NCBI GenBank assembly: GCA_035548375.1
Contig: DASZTG010000071.1
Location: 62,001-126,000 of the forward strand
Origin: JACQAP01 sp035548375
Lineage (GTDB): Bacteria; Pseudomonadota; Gammaproteobacteria; Burkholderiales; JACQAP01
Length of the DNA stretch: 64,000 nt
Reading direction: 5' to 3'
The notes beneath the pieces are model-generated. The model did not search any database and was not told the DNA's origin. It saw only the letters and a program-made list of their open reading frames with translations. A program made the translations under genes and the position numbers. How positions within the stretch are numbered: the stretch's first letter is position 1; the number at the start of each line of letters is the position of its first letter. Shown here in pieces: positions 37,249 to 45,675 of this stretch.

Positions 37249-39260
37249 GGCTTGTCTCCTTCCGCTGCGAACTCGAGCAGGCGCGCGCCCTCCGCGACCT
37301 GCTCGCCCTTCGCGAAGTATATCTGCCCGACCGTGCCGCGCTTCGGCGCGCTGATCGTGTGCTCCATCTTCATGGCTTCGATGATCATCAGCGGCTGGCC
37401 TTTCGCAACAATGTCGCCGCTATCGACCAGCACCTGGATGACGTTGCCGGGAAGCGGCGAAACCAGCTTGCCGGCAGGATCCTCTTCCTCGCTGGCAGCG
37501 AGCTTCTCGAACTCCAGCTTGTAGCTGTCGCCGTCGGCGAATACCGTGAGACCGTTGACGTCGCGAACCACGGTCGCATGCATGCGCCTGCCGTCCAGTT
37601 CGATTGCGAGCATGCCGGGGTCGGTGCGGGAGGCCGCCGCATCGAAGCGACCGCCGGAAATTTCGAGAATAAAACCATCGACGCGGTGATGTGCGACGAC
37701 TTCGTGGCGCACATTGCCCGCCAAGAAAACGAAGCGCTGGAAACGGTCTTCGTTCATGCGCCAGCCATGGCGCGAGTGCCAGGGAGAATGCGGATCGCCG
37801 GATCGCGCCGCCGCGACCGCGGCCTCTTCATCGAGCCGCAGCAGTTCGCTCATCGTGGAAATCGCCAGCACGGACTTCGGCAAATCGCCCGCAGGCGGGA
37901 ACAACGCATCGTGATTGCGCGCAATCAGCCCGGTATCCAGCGCGGCATGGTCTGTGTCGGCGTCGGCAAACGCCTTGTGCGCAGTCACGCGCGACAGGAA
38001 ACGGATGTTGGTCTCGAGTCCCGAGACTTCGTATTGCCGTAGCGCCGCGCGCAGCCGGCGCAGGGCCGCGGGCCGGTCGCTATCCCACGCGACGAGCTTG
38101 GCGATCATCGGGTCATAGTTCACGCCGACTTCGTCGCCTTCGCGAACGCCGGTGTCCACGCGCACGTGCGCGTCCACGGCCGGCTGGCGCAGATGCGTGA
38201 TGCGGCCGGCCGCAGGCATGAAGTCGCGGTCGGGCACCTCTGCATAGATGCGCGCTTCGATGGCATGGCCGTCGATGGAAACTTGCTCTTGCCGCAGCGG
38301 CAGCGGTTCGCCCGCCGCCACGCGCAACTGCCATTCCACGAGATCGAGGCTGGTGATCATTTCCGTCACCGGATGCTCGACCTGCAGGCGCGTGTTCATT
38401 TCCATGAAATAGAAACGCTCGCCTTCCGCGATGAATTCGACCGTGCCGGCCCCGACATAGCCTACGGCTTTCGCCGCGGCGACGGCGGCTTCGCCCATCT
38501 GCTTGCGCCGCGCTTCGGTCATGCCCGGCGCCGGCGCTTCTTCGAGCACCTTCTGGTGACGCCTTTGCACGGAACAATCGCGCTCGAACAAGTGGATGCA
38601 ATGGCCCTGCGCATCGGCGAACACCTGCAGTTCGATGTGCCGTGGGCGCTGCAGGTATTTTTCGACCAGCACGCGATCGTCGCCGAAGGACGATGCCGCT
38701 TCGCGTTTTGCCGAAGCCAGGGCAGCCTCGAATCCCTTTGCGTCCGTGACGATGCGCATGCCTTTGCCGCCGCCGCCGGCGGAAGCCTTGATGAGCACCG
38801 GGAAGCCGATGCGGGCCGCCTCCTTCGCCAGGCTCGGCAAATCCTGCGCAGTGCCGTGATAGCCCGGCACCAGCGGTACGCCGGCTTTCTCCATGAGCGC
38901 CTTCGCGGCCGATTTCGAACCCATGGCGTCGATGGCGGCAGGCGGGGGACCGATGAACACGACATCAGCTTGCGCACAGGCTCGCGCGAAGTCCGCGTTC
39001 TCGGACAGGAATCCATATCCGGGATGGATCGCCCGCGCGCCGCTTTCCTTCGCCGCTTCGAGAATGCGATCACCGCGCAAATAGGAATCGCGCGGGTGCG
39101 GTCCGCCGATCAGGCGGGCCTCGTCGCACAGCTCCACGTGCAATGCGCGCGAGTCGGCTTCGGAATAAACGGCAACGGTACGAATGCCGAGCCTGCGCGC
39201 GGTGCGCGCCACGCGGCACGCGATCTCGCCGCGGTTCGCGATCAGGATCTTGTCAAACAT
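37245..39260 (-). CDS. liuD: Methylcrotonyl-CoA carboxylase, biotin-carboxylase/biotin-carrier subunit
   Basis: A 671-residue alpha subunit. It has a biotin carboxylase N-terminal domain (ILIANRGEIACRVARTARRLG), an ATP-grasp domain with ASAGGGGKGMR, the carboxylase C-domain, a linker, and a biotinyl domain with the biotin-accepting lysine near residue 630 in IEAMKMEHTIS. With LiuB it carboxylates 3-methylcrotonyl-CoA. Geranyl-CoA carboxylase is a close relative, but the liuA-liuB-liuC-liuE setting favours leucine degradation. Confidence 0.95.
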   Translation of the reverse strand: MFDKILIANRGEIACRVARTARRLGIRTVAVYSEADSRALHVELCDEARLIGGPHPRDSYLRGDRILEAAKESGARAIHPGYGFLSENADFARACAQADVVFIGPPPAAIDAMGSKSAAKALMEKAGVPLVPGYHGTAQDLPSLAKEAARIGFPVLIKASAGGGGKGMRIVTDAKGFEAALASAKREAASSFGDDRVLVEKYLQRPRHIELQVFADAQGHCIHLFERDCSVQRRHQKVLEEAPAPGMTEARRKQMGEAAVAAAKAVGYVGAGTVEFIAEGERFYFMEMNTRLQVEHPVTEMITSLDLVEWQLRVAAGEPLPLRQEQVSIDGHAIEARIYAEVPDRDFMPAAGRITHLRQPAVDAHVRVDTGVREGDEVGVNYDPMIAKLVAWDSDRPAALRRLRAALRQYEVSGLETNIRFLSRVTAHKAFADADTDHAALDTGLIARNHDALFPPAGDLPKSVLAISTMSELLRLDEEAAVAAARSGDPHSPWHSRHGWRMNEDRFQRFVFLAGNVRHEVVAHHRVDGFILEISGGRFDAAASRTDPGMLAIELDGRRMHATVVRDVNGLTVFADGDSYKLEFEKLAASEEEDPAGKLVSPLPGNVIQVLVDSGDIVAKGQPLMIIEAMKMEHTISAPKRGTVGQIYFAKGEQVAEGARLLEFAAEGDKP

Positions 39261-39291
39261 GGAATTTGGCGTTCATTGGCATGCTTCGCGG

Positions 39292-39726
39292 CTATCGCCA
39301 GGTGTCGTCGACGTTGTCCGGCGGCAGCGGGGAAACCCTGCTGCCGGGCTGCGCCGCGAGGCTGCGGTAAAGCAACAGCGAAAGCATCAGGCACAGGCTG
39401 AACAGCGCGAGCCCGACGAAGCTTGCCGCCAGCGCCACATGCAATATCGTGCCGAGCGCGCCGCCGCGCGCCTCTTCGCAGGCCGCCCATCCTTCGCGGA
39501 CCTTCATGCCGATGTCCACCAGCGTGGTTGCATCGGCGGAACGCAATTGCGATAGCAGACTGTCGAAGGCGGGCGCGGCTGCGGTGTACTCGCGCATGTA
39601 GGTCCACAGCCAGAAGCCCGCGCCCATGTCGAGCAGGAACATCAGCAACCCCAGCGCGCAGAACATGGCCATCAACTTGGCGCGCTGCGCATCGACCGCC
39701 ACCTGCGAATCCGCCACGATCTCCAA
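39292..39726 (-). CDS. Hypothetical two-helix membrane protein in the liu operon
   Basis: A 144-residue protein with two predicted transmembrane segments (about 18-42, LMAMFCALGLLMFLLDMGAG; about 92-118, LHVALAASFVGLALFSLCLML) and a soluble stretch between them. I do not recognise a family. It starts 2 bp after the liuC stop and ends 31 bp before liuD on the same strand, so it is part of the operon, an unusual place for a membrane protein in this pathway. Confidence 0.72.
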   Translation of the reverse strand: MEIVADSQVAVDAQRAKLMAMFCALGLLMFLLDMGAGFWLWTYMREYTAAAPAFDSLLSQLRSADATTLVDIGMKVREGWAACEEARGGALGTILHVALAASFVGLALFSLCLMLSLLLYRSLAAQPGSRVSPLPPDNVDDTWR

Positions 39727-39728
39727 GT

Positions 39729-40505
39729 TCAGGTCCAGTCAGGCTTGCGCTTTTCGAGAAACGCCGCCACGCCTTCACGGCCCTCTGCGCCGACGCGAAT
39801 TTCGGCGATGCGCTTCGCCGTTTCGTTCGACAGGGCGTCGTCCATCGGACGCCGGCTGACATCCGCGATCAGCTTTTTCGCGGCGGCCTGCGCGAGTGGT
39901 CCGCCCTTCAGCAGTCCCGCGGTGATCTTCGTGATCGCGCCGTCGAGCGCATCGGCGTCGACCGCTTCATGTACCAGGCCGATGCGCAAGGCTTCCCGCG
40001 CGTCGAAGCGCTCCGCGGTCAGGAAATAGCGCCGCGCTGCCCGCTCGCCGATCGCCGCGATCACGTACGGGCTGATGACGGACGGTATCAGGCCGAGGCG
40101 AACTTCCGAAAGCGAAAAGCTCGCCTCGGTGCTGGCGATGGCGATGTCGCAACACGCCACCAGGCCGACGCCGCCTCCGAAGGCCGCGCCCTGCACGCGC
40201 GCGATGGTCGGCTTGGTCATGCCGTCCAGGGTGCGCATGAGGTTGGCCAGCCCGCCGGCATCGCGCAGGTTCTCCTCGCGCGAATACTTCGCCATGCGCT
40301 TCATCCAGTTCAGGTCGGCGCCCGCGGAAAAACTCTTGCCGCTCGCGGCCAGCACGACGACCTTCGCCTGCGGCAAGCCGTCGACGCGTCGCAGTGCCGC
40401 TGTCAGCGCCGCAATAAGCGCGTCGTCGAAGGCATTGTGCACGTCGGGCCGATTCATGCGAATGGTGGCGACACCGGCGTCGATGGTGGTTTGCAACGTT
40501 TCCAT
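39729..40505 (-). CDS. liuC: Methylglutaconyl-CoA hydratase (enoyl-CoA hydratase family)
   Basis: A 258-residue crotonase: oxyanion-hole blocks LAASGKSFSAGADLNWMKRM and IARVQGAAFGGGVGLVACCDIAIAS, with the catalytic SEVRLGLIPSVISPYV. In the leucine pathway it hydrates 3-methylglutaconyl-CoA to HMG-CoA. The name relies on the operon, since crotonase substrates are hard to tell from sequence. Confidence 0.92.
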   Translation of the reverse strand: METLQTTIDAGVATIRMNRPDVHNAFDDALIAALTAALRRVDGLPQAKVVVLAASGKSFSAGADLNWMKRMAKYSREENLRDAGGLANLMRTLDGMTKPTIARVQGAAFGGGVGLVACCDIAIASTEASFSLSEVRLGLIPSVISPYVIAAIGERAARRYFLTAERFDAREALRIGLVHEAVDADALDGAITKITAGLLKGGPLAQAAAKKLIADVSRRPMDDALSNETAKRIAEIRVGAEGREGVAAFLEKRKPDWT

Positions 40506-40519
40506 GGGTTCCTTCTCGT

Positions 40520-41692
40520 TCAGTCCGGCGCGAAGCGCTTCGCCACTTCCTCGAGCATGACCTCGGTCGCGCCGCCGCCTATCGTCAGCACGCGCGCATC
40601 GCGGGCCTGGCGTTCGATTACGGATTCGCGCATGTAGCCCATGCCGCCATGGAACTGCTGGCAGGTGTAGACGACCTCGTTTGCCAATTCGCCGGTGAGC
40701 GCCTTCAGCATCGAGACTTCACGCACGCACTCGCGGCCCTGCGCCGTCAGCCATGCGCAGTGGTACATGAACTGCCGGGACGCGTGCGTCTTCGCCTCGA
40801 GCATGGCCAGGCGCTGGCGGATCGCCTGCTTGTCGAACAGCGTCGCGCCGAAGGCCTTGCGCGTCTTGACGTATTCGATGGTGAGCTTGAGCGAAGTCAT
40901 CGCGTTGCCCACTGCCATCGCGGCAGCGGCGATGCGCTCGCGCTGGAAGTTCTTCATGACGGCGTAGAAGCCGCCATTCTCGTCGCCCAGCAGGTTTTCC
41001 GCCGGGACGCGGCAATCCTCGAACACGAGTTCGGCCGTGTCGGAGGACCGCCAGCCCATCTTGTCGAGCGCGCGGCCGACGCGAAATCCCGGCGTGCCCT
41101 TCTCGACGATGAACATCGAGATGCCACGCGAGCCCTTGGCTTGCGGGTCGGTGCGCGCCGCCACGAAGTACAAGTCCGCGAGCACGCCGTTGGTGATGAA
41201 CATCTTGGCGCCGTTTATCACCCAGGAATCGCCGTCGCGACGCGCCCGCGTGCGGATGGCGGCGACGTCCGAGCCCGCGTCCGGCTCGGTCACCGCGACG
41301 GCGGTGATTTTCTCGCCGCGGATGATGCCTGGAAGGTATTTGTCGATCTGCGCCTTCGAGCCCGCGTGCACGAGATGCGGCGACGCCATGTCGGAATGCA
41401 CCAGCGCCGTCACCACGAAGCCGCCGAAAGTCGAGCGCGACAATGCCTCGGCATACACCAGCGACGTCAACGCGTCCGATTCCGAACCGCCGTGCTCGGC
41501 AGGGTAGGTGATGCCGAACAGGCCCATCTCCCCCATCTTGCGCAGCACATCGCGCGGGACGTGGCCTTCCTTTTCCCATGCCTCGCCATGCGGCTCGACC
41601 TCGTTGGCGACGAAGCGGGCAACTTGCTCACGCAAGGCCACGAGTTCCTCGGTGAAATAAGCGGATTCCAATGCTGTGGTCGACTGGTCCAT
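40520..41692 (-). CDS. Acyl-CoA dehydrogenase (second of the liu operon)
   Basis: A 390-residue acyl-CoA dehydrogenase. FAD/substrate signatures include VTEPDAGSDVAAIRTRA and the C-terminal CQQFHGGMGYMRESVIERQARDARV. It starts 2 bp after the liuB stop (ATG 41692). It is distinct from liuA at the head of the operon. It may act on another branched or short acyl-CoA, or on a terpene-derived acyl-CoA as in citronellyl-CoA dehydrogenases; sequence alone does not decide. Confidence 0.92.
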   Translation of the reverse strand: MDQSTTALESAYFTEELVALREQVARFVANEVEPHGEAWEKEGHVPRDVLRKMGEMGLFGITYPAEHGGSESDALTSLVYAEALSRSTFGGFVVTALVHSDMASPHLVHAGSKAQIDKYLPGIIRGEKITAVAVTEPDAGSDVAAIRTRARRDGDSWVINGAKMFITNGVLADLYFVAARTDPQAKGSRGISMFIVEKGTPGFRVGRALDKMGWRSSDTAELVFEDCRVPAENLLGDENGGFYAVMKNFQRERIAAAAMAVGNAMTSLKLTIEYVKTRKAFGATLFDKQAIRQRLAMLEAKTHASRQFMYHCAWLTAQGRECVREVSMLKALTGELANEVVYTCQQFHGGMGYMRESVIERQARDARVLTIGGGATEVMLEEVAKRFAPD

Positions 41693-41694
41693 GG

Positions 41695-43302
41695 CTACAT
41701 CCTGAAGACGCCGAACTGCGATTTTTCGACCGGCGCGTTCAGCGCGGCCGAGAGGCCCAGTCCCAGCACCATGCGCGTGTCCGCGGGATCGATCACGCCA
41801 TCGTCCCACAGCCGGGCGCTCGCGTAGTAGGGATGGCCTTGCGCCTCGTACTGCGCGCGGATCGGATTCTTGAACGCCTCTTCCTCGTCGCGGCTCCAGG
41901 TCTTGCCGGCTTTCTCGAAGCCGTCGCGCTTGACCTGCGCGAGCACGCTCGCCGCCTGCTCGCCGCCCATGACGGATATGCGCGCGTTCGGCCACATCCA
42001 CAGAAAGCGCGGCGAATAGGCGCGACCGCACATGCCATAGTTGCCGGCGCCGAAACTGCCGCCGATGATGAACGTGAACTTCGGAACGCGGGCGCAAGAC
42101 ACCGCCGTCACCAGCTTGGCGCCGTCCCTGGCGATGCCGCTGGCTTCGTATTTCTTGCCGACCATGAAGCCGGTGATGTTCTGCAGGAACACCAGCGGAA
42201 TGCCGCGCTGCGCGCACAACTCGATGAAGTGCGCGCCCTTCAGCGACGATTCGGAATAAAGGATGCCGTTGTTGGCGATCACGCCGACGGGATAACCGAA
42301 CACGTGCGCGAAACCGCAGACGAGCGTCGTGCCGTAGAGCGGCTTGAACTCGTCGAGTTCGCTGCCGTCGACGACTCTCGCGATGACTTCGCGAACGTCG
42401 AACGGTTTGCGCGTGTCCTGCGGCACGACGCCGTGCAGTTCCGCCGCCTCGTAGAGCGGATCGCGAGGTTGCCGCATATCGAGGCTGACGTCCTTGCGGC
42501 GGTTCAGGTTGGAAACGATGCGCCGTACGATTTCAAGCGCATGTCTGTCGTCGTTCGCGTAGTGGTCTGCGACGCCGGAAACGCGCGCATGCACGTCGGC
42601 ACCGCCGAGTTCTTCGGCGCTGACGACTTCGCCGGTCGCCGCTTTCACCAGCGGCGGACCCGCCAAAAAAATCGTGCCCTGGTTGCGCACGATGATGGAT
42701 TCGTCCGCCATCGCCGGCACATAAGCGCCGCCGGCGGTGCAGGACCCCATGACGCAGGCGATCTGCGGAATGCCCAGCGCCGACATGTTGGCCTGGTTGT
42801 AGAAAATGCGGCCGAAGTGGTCGCGATCGGGGAAGACTTCGTCCCAAGTCGGCAGGTTCGCGCCGCCGGAATCGACGAGGTACACGCACGGAAGATTATT
42901 CTGCTGCGCGATTTCCTGTGCGCGCAGATGCTTCTTCACGGTCATCGGGAAGTAGGTGCCGCCCTTGACCGTCGCATCGTTGGCGACGACGACGCATTCG
43001 CGCCCCGAAATCCTGCCGACGCCGGTGACGATGCCGGCCGCCGGCACCGGGCTGTCGTACATGTTCCAGGCCGCGAGCTGCGACAGTTCCAGGAACGGCG
43101 AGCCCGGATCCAACAATGCCCGGATGCGATCGCGCGCCAGCAGCTTGCCGCGCCCGACATGCTTTTCTCGCGCCGCCTCGCCACCACCCTGCGAGACGAT
43201 GCCGACTTTTTCGCGCAGGTCCGCAACCAGCGCCGCCATGGCATCGGCGCTCGCCTTGTAGTCCGCGCCGCGCGGATTGACCTTGCTCTGGATCGCGCTC
43301 AT
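41695..43302 (-). CDS. liuB: Methylcrotonyl-CoA carboxylase, carboxyltransferase subunit
   Basis: A 535-residue beta subunit made of two crotonase-like carboxyltransferase domains: N-terminal GGGEAAREKHVGRGKLLARDRI and LVDSGGANLP, C-terminal VFLQNITGFMVGKKYEASGIA and GGSFGAGNYGMCGRAYSPRF. It carries carboxyl from the biotin of LiuD to methylcrotonyl-CoA. Length and motifs are those of MCC beta. Confidence 0.96.
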   Translation of the reverse strand: MSAIQSKVNPRGADYKASADAMAALVADLREKVGIVSQGGGEAAREKHVGRGKLLARDRIRALLDPGSPFLELSQLAAWNMYDSPVPAAGIVTGVGRISGRECVVVANDATVKGGTYFPMTVKKHLRAQEIAQQNNLPCVYLVDSGGANLPTWDEVFPDRDHFGRIFYNQANMSALGIPQIACVMGSCTAGGAYVPAMADESIIVRNQGTIFLAGPPLVKAATGEVVSAEELGGADVHARVSGVADHYANDDRHALEIVRRIVSNLNRRKDVSLDMRQPRDPLYEAAELHGVVPQDTRKPFDVREVIARVVDGSELDEFKPLYGTTLVCGFAHVFGYPVGVIANNGILYSESSLKGAHFIELCAQRGIPLVFLQNITGFMVGKKYEASGIARDGAKLVTAVSCARVPKFTFIIGGSFGAGNYGMCGRAYSPRFLWMWPNARISVMGGEQAASVLAQVKRDGFEKAGKTWSRDEEEAFKNPIRAQYEAQGHPYYASARLWDDGVIDPADTRMVLGLGLSAALNAPVEKSQFGVFRM

Positions 43303-43305
43303 GGC

Positions 43306-43938
43306 CTACGCAGCTTTCAAGGGATGGCCAGGCATCAAGTCGTAGGGATGCTTCCAGCGCGGTGTTTCGCGGATGCGATCGAGCCACGCCTGGATGTTCG
43401 GGTAGTCCTTCCAGTCCACGCCAAGCTCGTCATCGAAGAACAGGTAGGCGCAAATCGAGATGTCCGCGATGGTCAGGCGTTCCGCGGCGACGAAGCGTCG
43501 GCCCGCCAGATGCGTATCGAGGATCTTCCACGCGGCCTGCGAGCGCTTGCGGAATTCGCCCAGCACCGCGGGATCCGGATTCGCGGTGAGCTTGTTCAGA
43601 AAGCGGAAGGTCGCGGTGTAGCTGGTGAGCTTGTGGTTGTCCCACAGCAACCAGCGCAGGATCTCGCGGCGCTCGGCATCGTCCTTGCCGCCGAACTGTC
43701 CCAGTTGCGAGACGAGATAGTCGAGGATTACGCCGGACTGCGACAGGCGCTGCCCCTTGTGCTCCAGCACCGGCACCTCGCCCATCACGTTGATCTCGCG
43801 ATAGGCCGGCGTGCGCGTCTCGCCGTTGAAGTAGTCGACGAAACGCGGGCTCCAGTCGGCGCCCGCGAGCTCGAGGTACAGCGCCGGCTTGTAGGAGTTT
43901 CCCGACTGCGCGAAACCGTAGACCAGGTACTCGGCCAT
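43306..43938 (-). CDS. Glutathione S-transferase family protein
   Basis: A 210-residue GST: thioredoxin-fold N-terminus (YLVYGFAQSGNSYKPALYLEL, GEVPVLEHKGQRLSQSGVIL) and a helical C-terminus with AERLTIADISICAYLFF. The ATG at 43938 overlaps the stop of the upstream isomerase gene (ATGA), so I rejected the longer frame. Together with the neighbouring DsbA-fold isomerase it adds a glutathione-dependent pair inside the liu operon; the substrate is unknown. Confidence 0.88.
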   Translation of the reverse strand: MAEYLVYGFAQSGNSYKPALYLELAGADWSPRFVDYFNGETRTPAYREINVMGEVPVLEHKGQRLSQSGVILDYLVSQLGQFGGKDDAERREILRWLLWDNHKLTSYTATFRFLNKLTANPDPAVLGEFRKRSQAAWKILDTHLAGRRFVAAERLTIADISICAYLFFDDELGVDWKDYPNIQAWLDRIRETPRWKHPYDLMPGHPLKAA

Positions 43939-44540
43939 CACCAGCCTCCCGTCTGCAGCCAGCGCTCGACCTGCTGCAGCCGGTCGCAACCCCAGAACGG
44001 CTCGCCGTCGATGAAGATGAAAGGCGAGCCGAACACGCCGCGCTGGACCGCCGCCTCAGTCTCCTGCTTGAGCTTTTCCTTGATCGCGGGATCGGCGATC
44101 ACCTCCAGCACCTTCTGCCGATCGAGGCCGGCCGCAGCAGCGACGTCCGCGGTGACTTCCGGACTGGAGATGTCCTTATCCTCCACCAGGTAGGCGCGAT
44201 ATAGCGCCTGCGTCACCGCCTCCTGGCGTGCCGCGCCCTCCGGCTCCAGCCAGTAGATCACGCGCGCCGGCGACTGGCTGGAGATCGGGAACTTGCTCGG
44301 GATTTTCATGGGCACGCCCATGAGCCGCGCGGTGCGCTCCATGTCGCGCTTCGCGTAGTCGCCCTTCAACGGGATGGTCGGCAGCGGCACGCCGCCGGTA
44401 GCCTTGAAGGCCACGCCGAGCAGCATCGGCTTCCAGATCACGCCGCGGCCATGCTTCGCCGCGAGCTTGCCGATCTGCGTCGAGGCGAGATACCCGTACG
44501 GCGACGAAAAATCGTAGTAAAACTCGATGGGAGCAGCCAT
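43938..44540 (-). CDS. 2-hydroxychromene-2-carboxylate isomerase family protein (DsbA/kappa-GST fold)
   Basis: A 200-residue protein. The opening IEFYYDFSSPYGYLAS places the catalytic serine of the kappa-class GST/HCCA isomerase family, and the C-terminal GVFGSPFIFIDGEPFWGCDRL is the cis-proline and substrate-end motif. Members use glutathione to isomerise aromatic or other unsaturated acids. Its place in a leucine operon suggests a side activity on an enoyl compound, which is inference. Confidence 0.88.
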   Translation of the reverse strand: MAAPIEFYYDFSSPYGYLASTQIGKLAAKHGRGVIWKPMLLGVAFKATGGVPLPTIPLKGDYAKRDMERTARLMGVPMKIPSKFPISSQSPARVIYWLEPEGAARQEAVTQALYRAYLVEDKDISSPEVTADVAAAAGLDRQKVLEVIADPAIKEKLKQETEAAVQRGVFGSPFIFIDGEPFWGCDRLQQVERWLQTGGW

Positions 44541-44561
44541 GACGATCCTTTGCGTGCGGCC

Positions 44562-45470
44562 TTACTTCGGCGGGAACGGCGTGTTGTTGAGCTTTGCCAC
44601 GGCAGGCACCAGCGACGCGACAAGATGTTCGGGACCACCGAAGCCGAGATTCACCGCCTGGGTCAGCGTCTGCAAGGTCGCCGAGGCCATGGCACCCGAA
44701 ACGCCGGACTCCATCGCCATCTGGTTGTAGTAGCGCACGTCCTTCAACGCGTTCGCAAGGCCGAATTTCATGCCGCCGAAATCGCCTTCGACGGCCTTGC
44801 CCGCCAGCATCTGGAAGATGCCGGAATTCGCGGCGCCGCTCGACACGAGCGCGAAATATTTCTTCGGATCGACGCCGAGCTTGGCGCACGCGGTCAGCGC
44901 CTCCGCGATCAGCGCCATCTGCCCGATTGCCGCGCAGTTGTTGATGAGCTTGATCTTGTGGCCGGCACCCACGTCGCCGACATGAAAGATGTTCTCGCAG
45001 AAGGCCTTCAGCACCGGTTCGATTTCGCGAAACGTGGCGTCGTCGGCGCCAACCATGGTGTTGAGCCGGCCCTGCTCGGCTTCCACCGGCGTGCGCGCCA
45101 GCGGCGCGTCGACGAAGCGCGCGCCCTTCGCCTTGAGGTCGCTTGCGATCTGTAGGGTCGAGCCCGGCTGGCTGGTGGAGGTATCAATAACGACCTGGCC
45201 CGCGGAAATGCTTTCCAGGATGCCGCCCTTGCGGTAAACGAGGTCCTCGACCTGAGGCGTGCCGGTCACGCACAGGATGACGACATCGGCCGACTTCACG
45301 ACATCCGCGACGTCCTTGCCCTCGCGCGCGCCGCGCTTCACGAGGTCTTCCACCGGGGCGCGGTTCTTGTGGCCCAGCACCGTCGTCGGAAAACCCTTTT
45401 CCTGCAGGTTCTTCGCCATGCCGTGGCCCATCATGCCCACGCCGATGAAGCCTATTTTCTTGTTCGCCAC
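44562..45470 (-). CDS. 3-hydroxyisobutyrate dehydrogenase-family NAD(P)-dependent oxidoreductase
   Basis: A 302-residue beta-hydroxyacid dehydrogenase. Rossmann motif IGFIGVGMMGHGMAKNL at 4-20, substrate motif DTSTSQPGSTLQIA and GARFVDAPLARTP, and the catalytic lysine in GAGHKIKLINN. It starts with GTG at 45470 behind AGGAGGT. Relatives act on 3-hydroxyisobutyrate, tartronate semialdehyde or succinic semialdehyde; which one applies here is not clear, though valine degradation would suit the operon. Confidence 0.9.
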   Translation of the reverse strand: MANKKIGFIGVGMMGHGMAKNLQEKGFPTTVLGHKNRAPVEDLVKRGAREGKDVADVVKSADVVILCVTGTPQVEDLVYRKGGILESISAGQVVIDTSTSQPGSTLQIASDLKAKGARFVDAPLARTPVEAEQGRLNTMVGADDATFREIEPVLKAFCENIFHVGDVGAGHKIKLINNCAAIGQMALIAEALTACAKLGVDPKKYFALVSSGAANSGIFQMLAGKAVEGDFGGMKFGLANALKDVRYYNQMAMESGVSGAMASATLQTLTQAVNLGFGGPEHLVASLVPAVAKLNNTPFPPK

Positions 45471-45493
45471 TGATTACTACCTCCTGTTTACAC

Positions 45494-45673
45494 CCAACGC
45501 AAAGGCGCAAAGAACGCAAAGGAAACTCAAGATCGTGAGAATTCCTGCTTGATTGCCCGGCTGACCGATGCATCGACGGTGCTATCTGTGAACCTCTACT
45601 CACCTCGATTTCCTGCTCACCTGTTATTCCGGTTTTCTTCGCGCCCTTTGCGGTCTTTGCGCCTTTGCGTTGG
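45494..45673. repeat. Intercistronic inverted-repeat element D (thiolase-dehydrogenase)
   Basis: Inverted repeat of 29 bp with one mismatch: left arm 45494-45522, right arm 45645-45673, 122 nt between. Each arm is three tandem units of the ACGCAAAGG/CGCAAAGA type. It begins 2 bp after the thiolase stop and ends about 10 bp before the Shine-Dalgarno of the next gene. It shares the GCAAAG core with element C, 27 kb away. Confidence 0.92.
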
Positions 45674-45675
45674 AT

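Noticed and set aside
11368..45673. The five intercistronic elements as insertion sequences, CRISPR arrays or classical REP/BIME
   Set aside because: No transposase or target-site duplication is visible, the units are 7-9 nt tandem copies without spacers, and the arm sequences differ between elements. They are too short to encode a protein.
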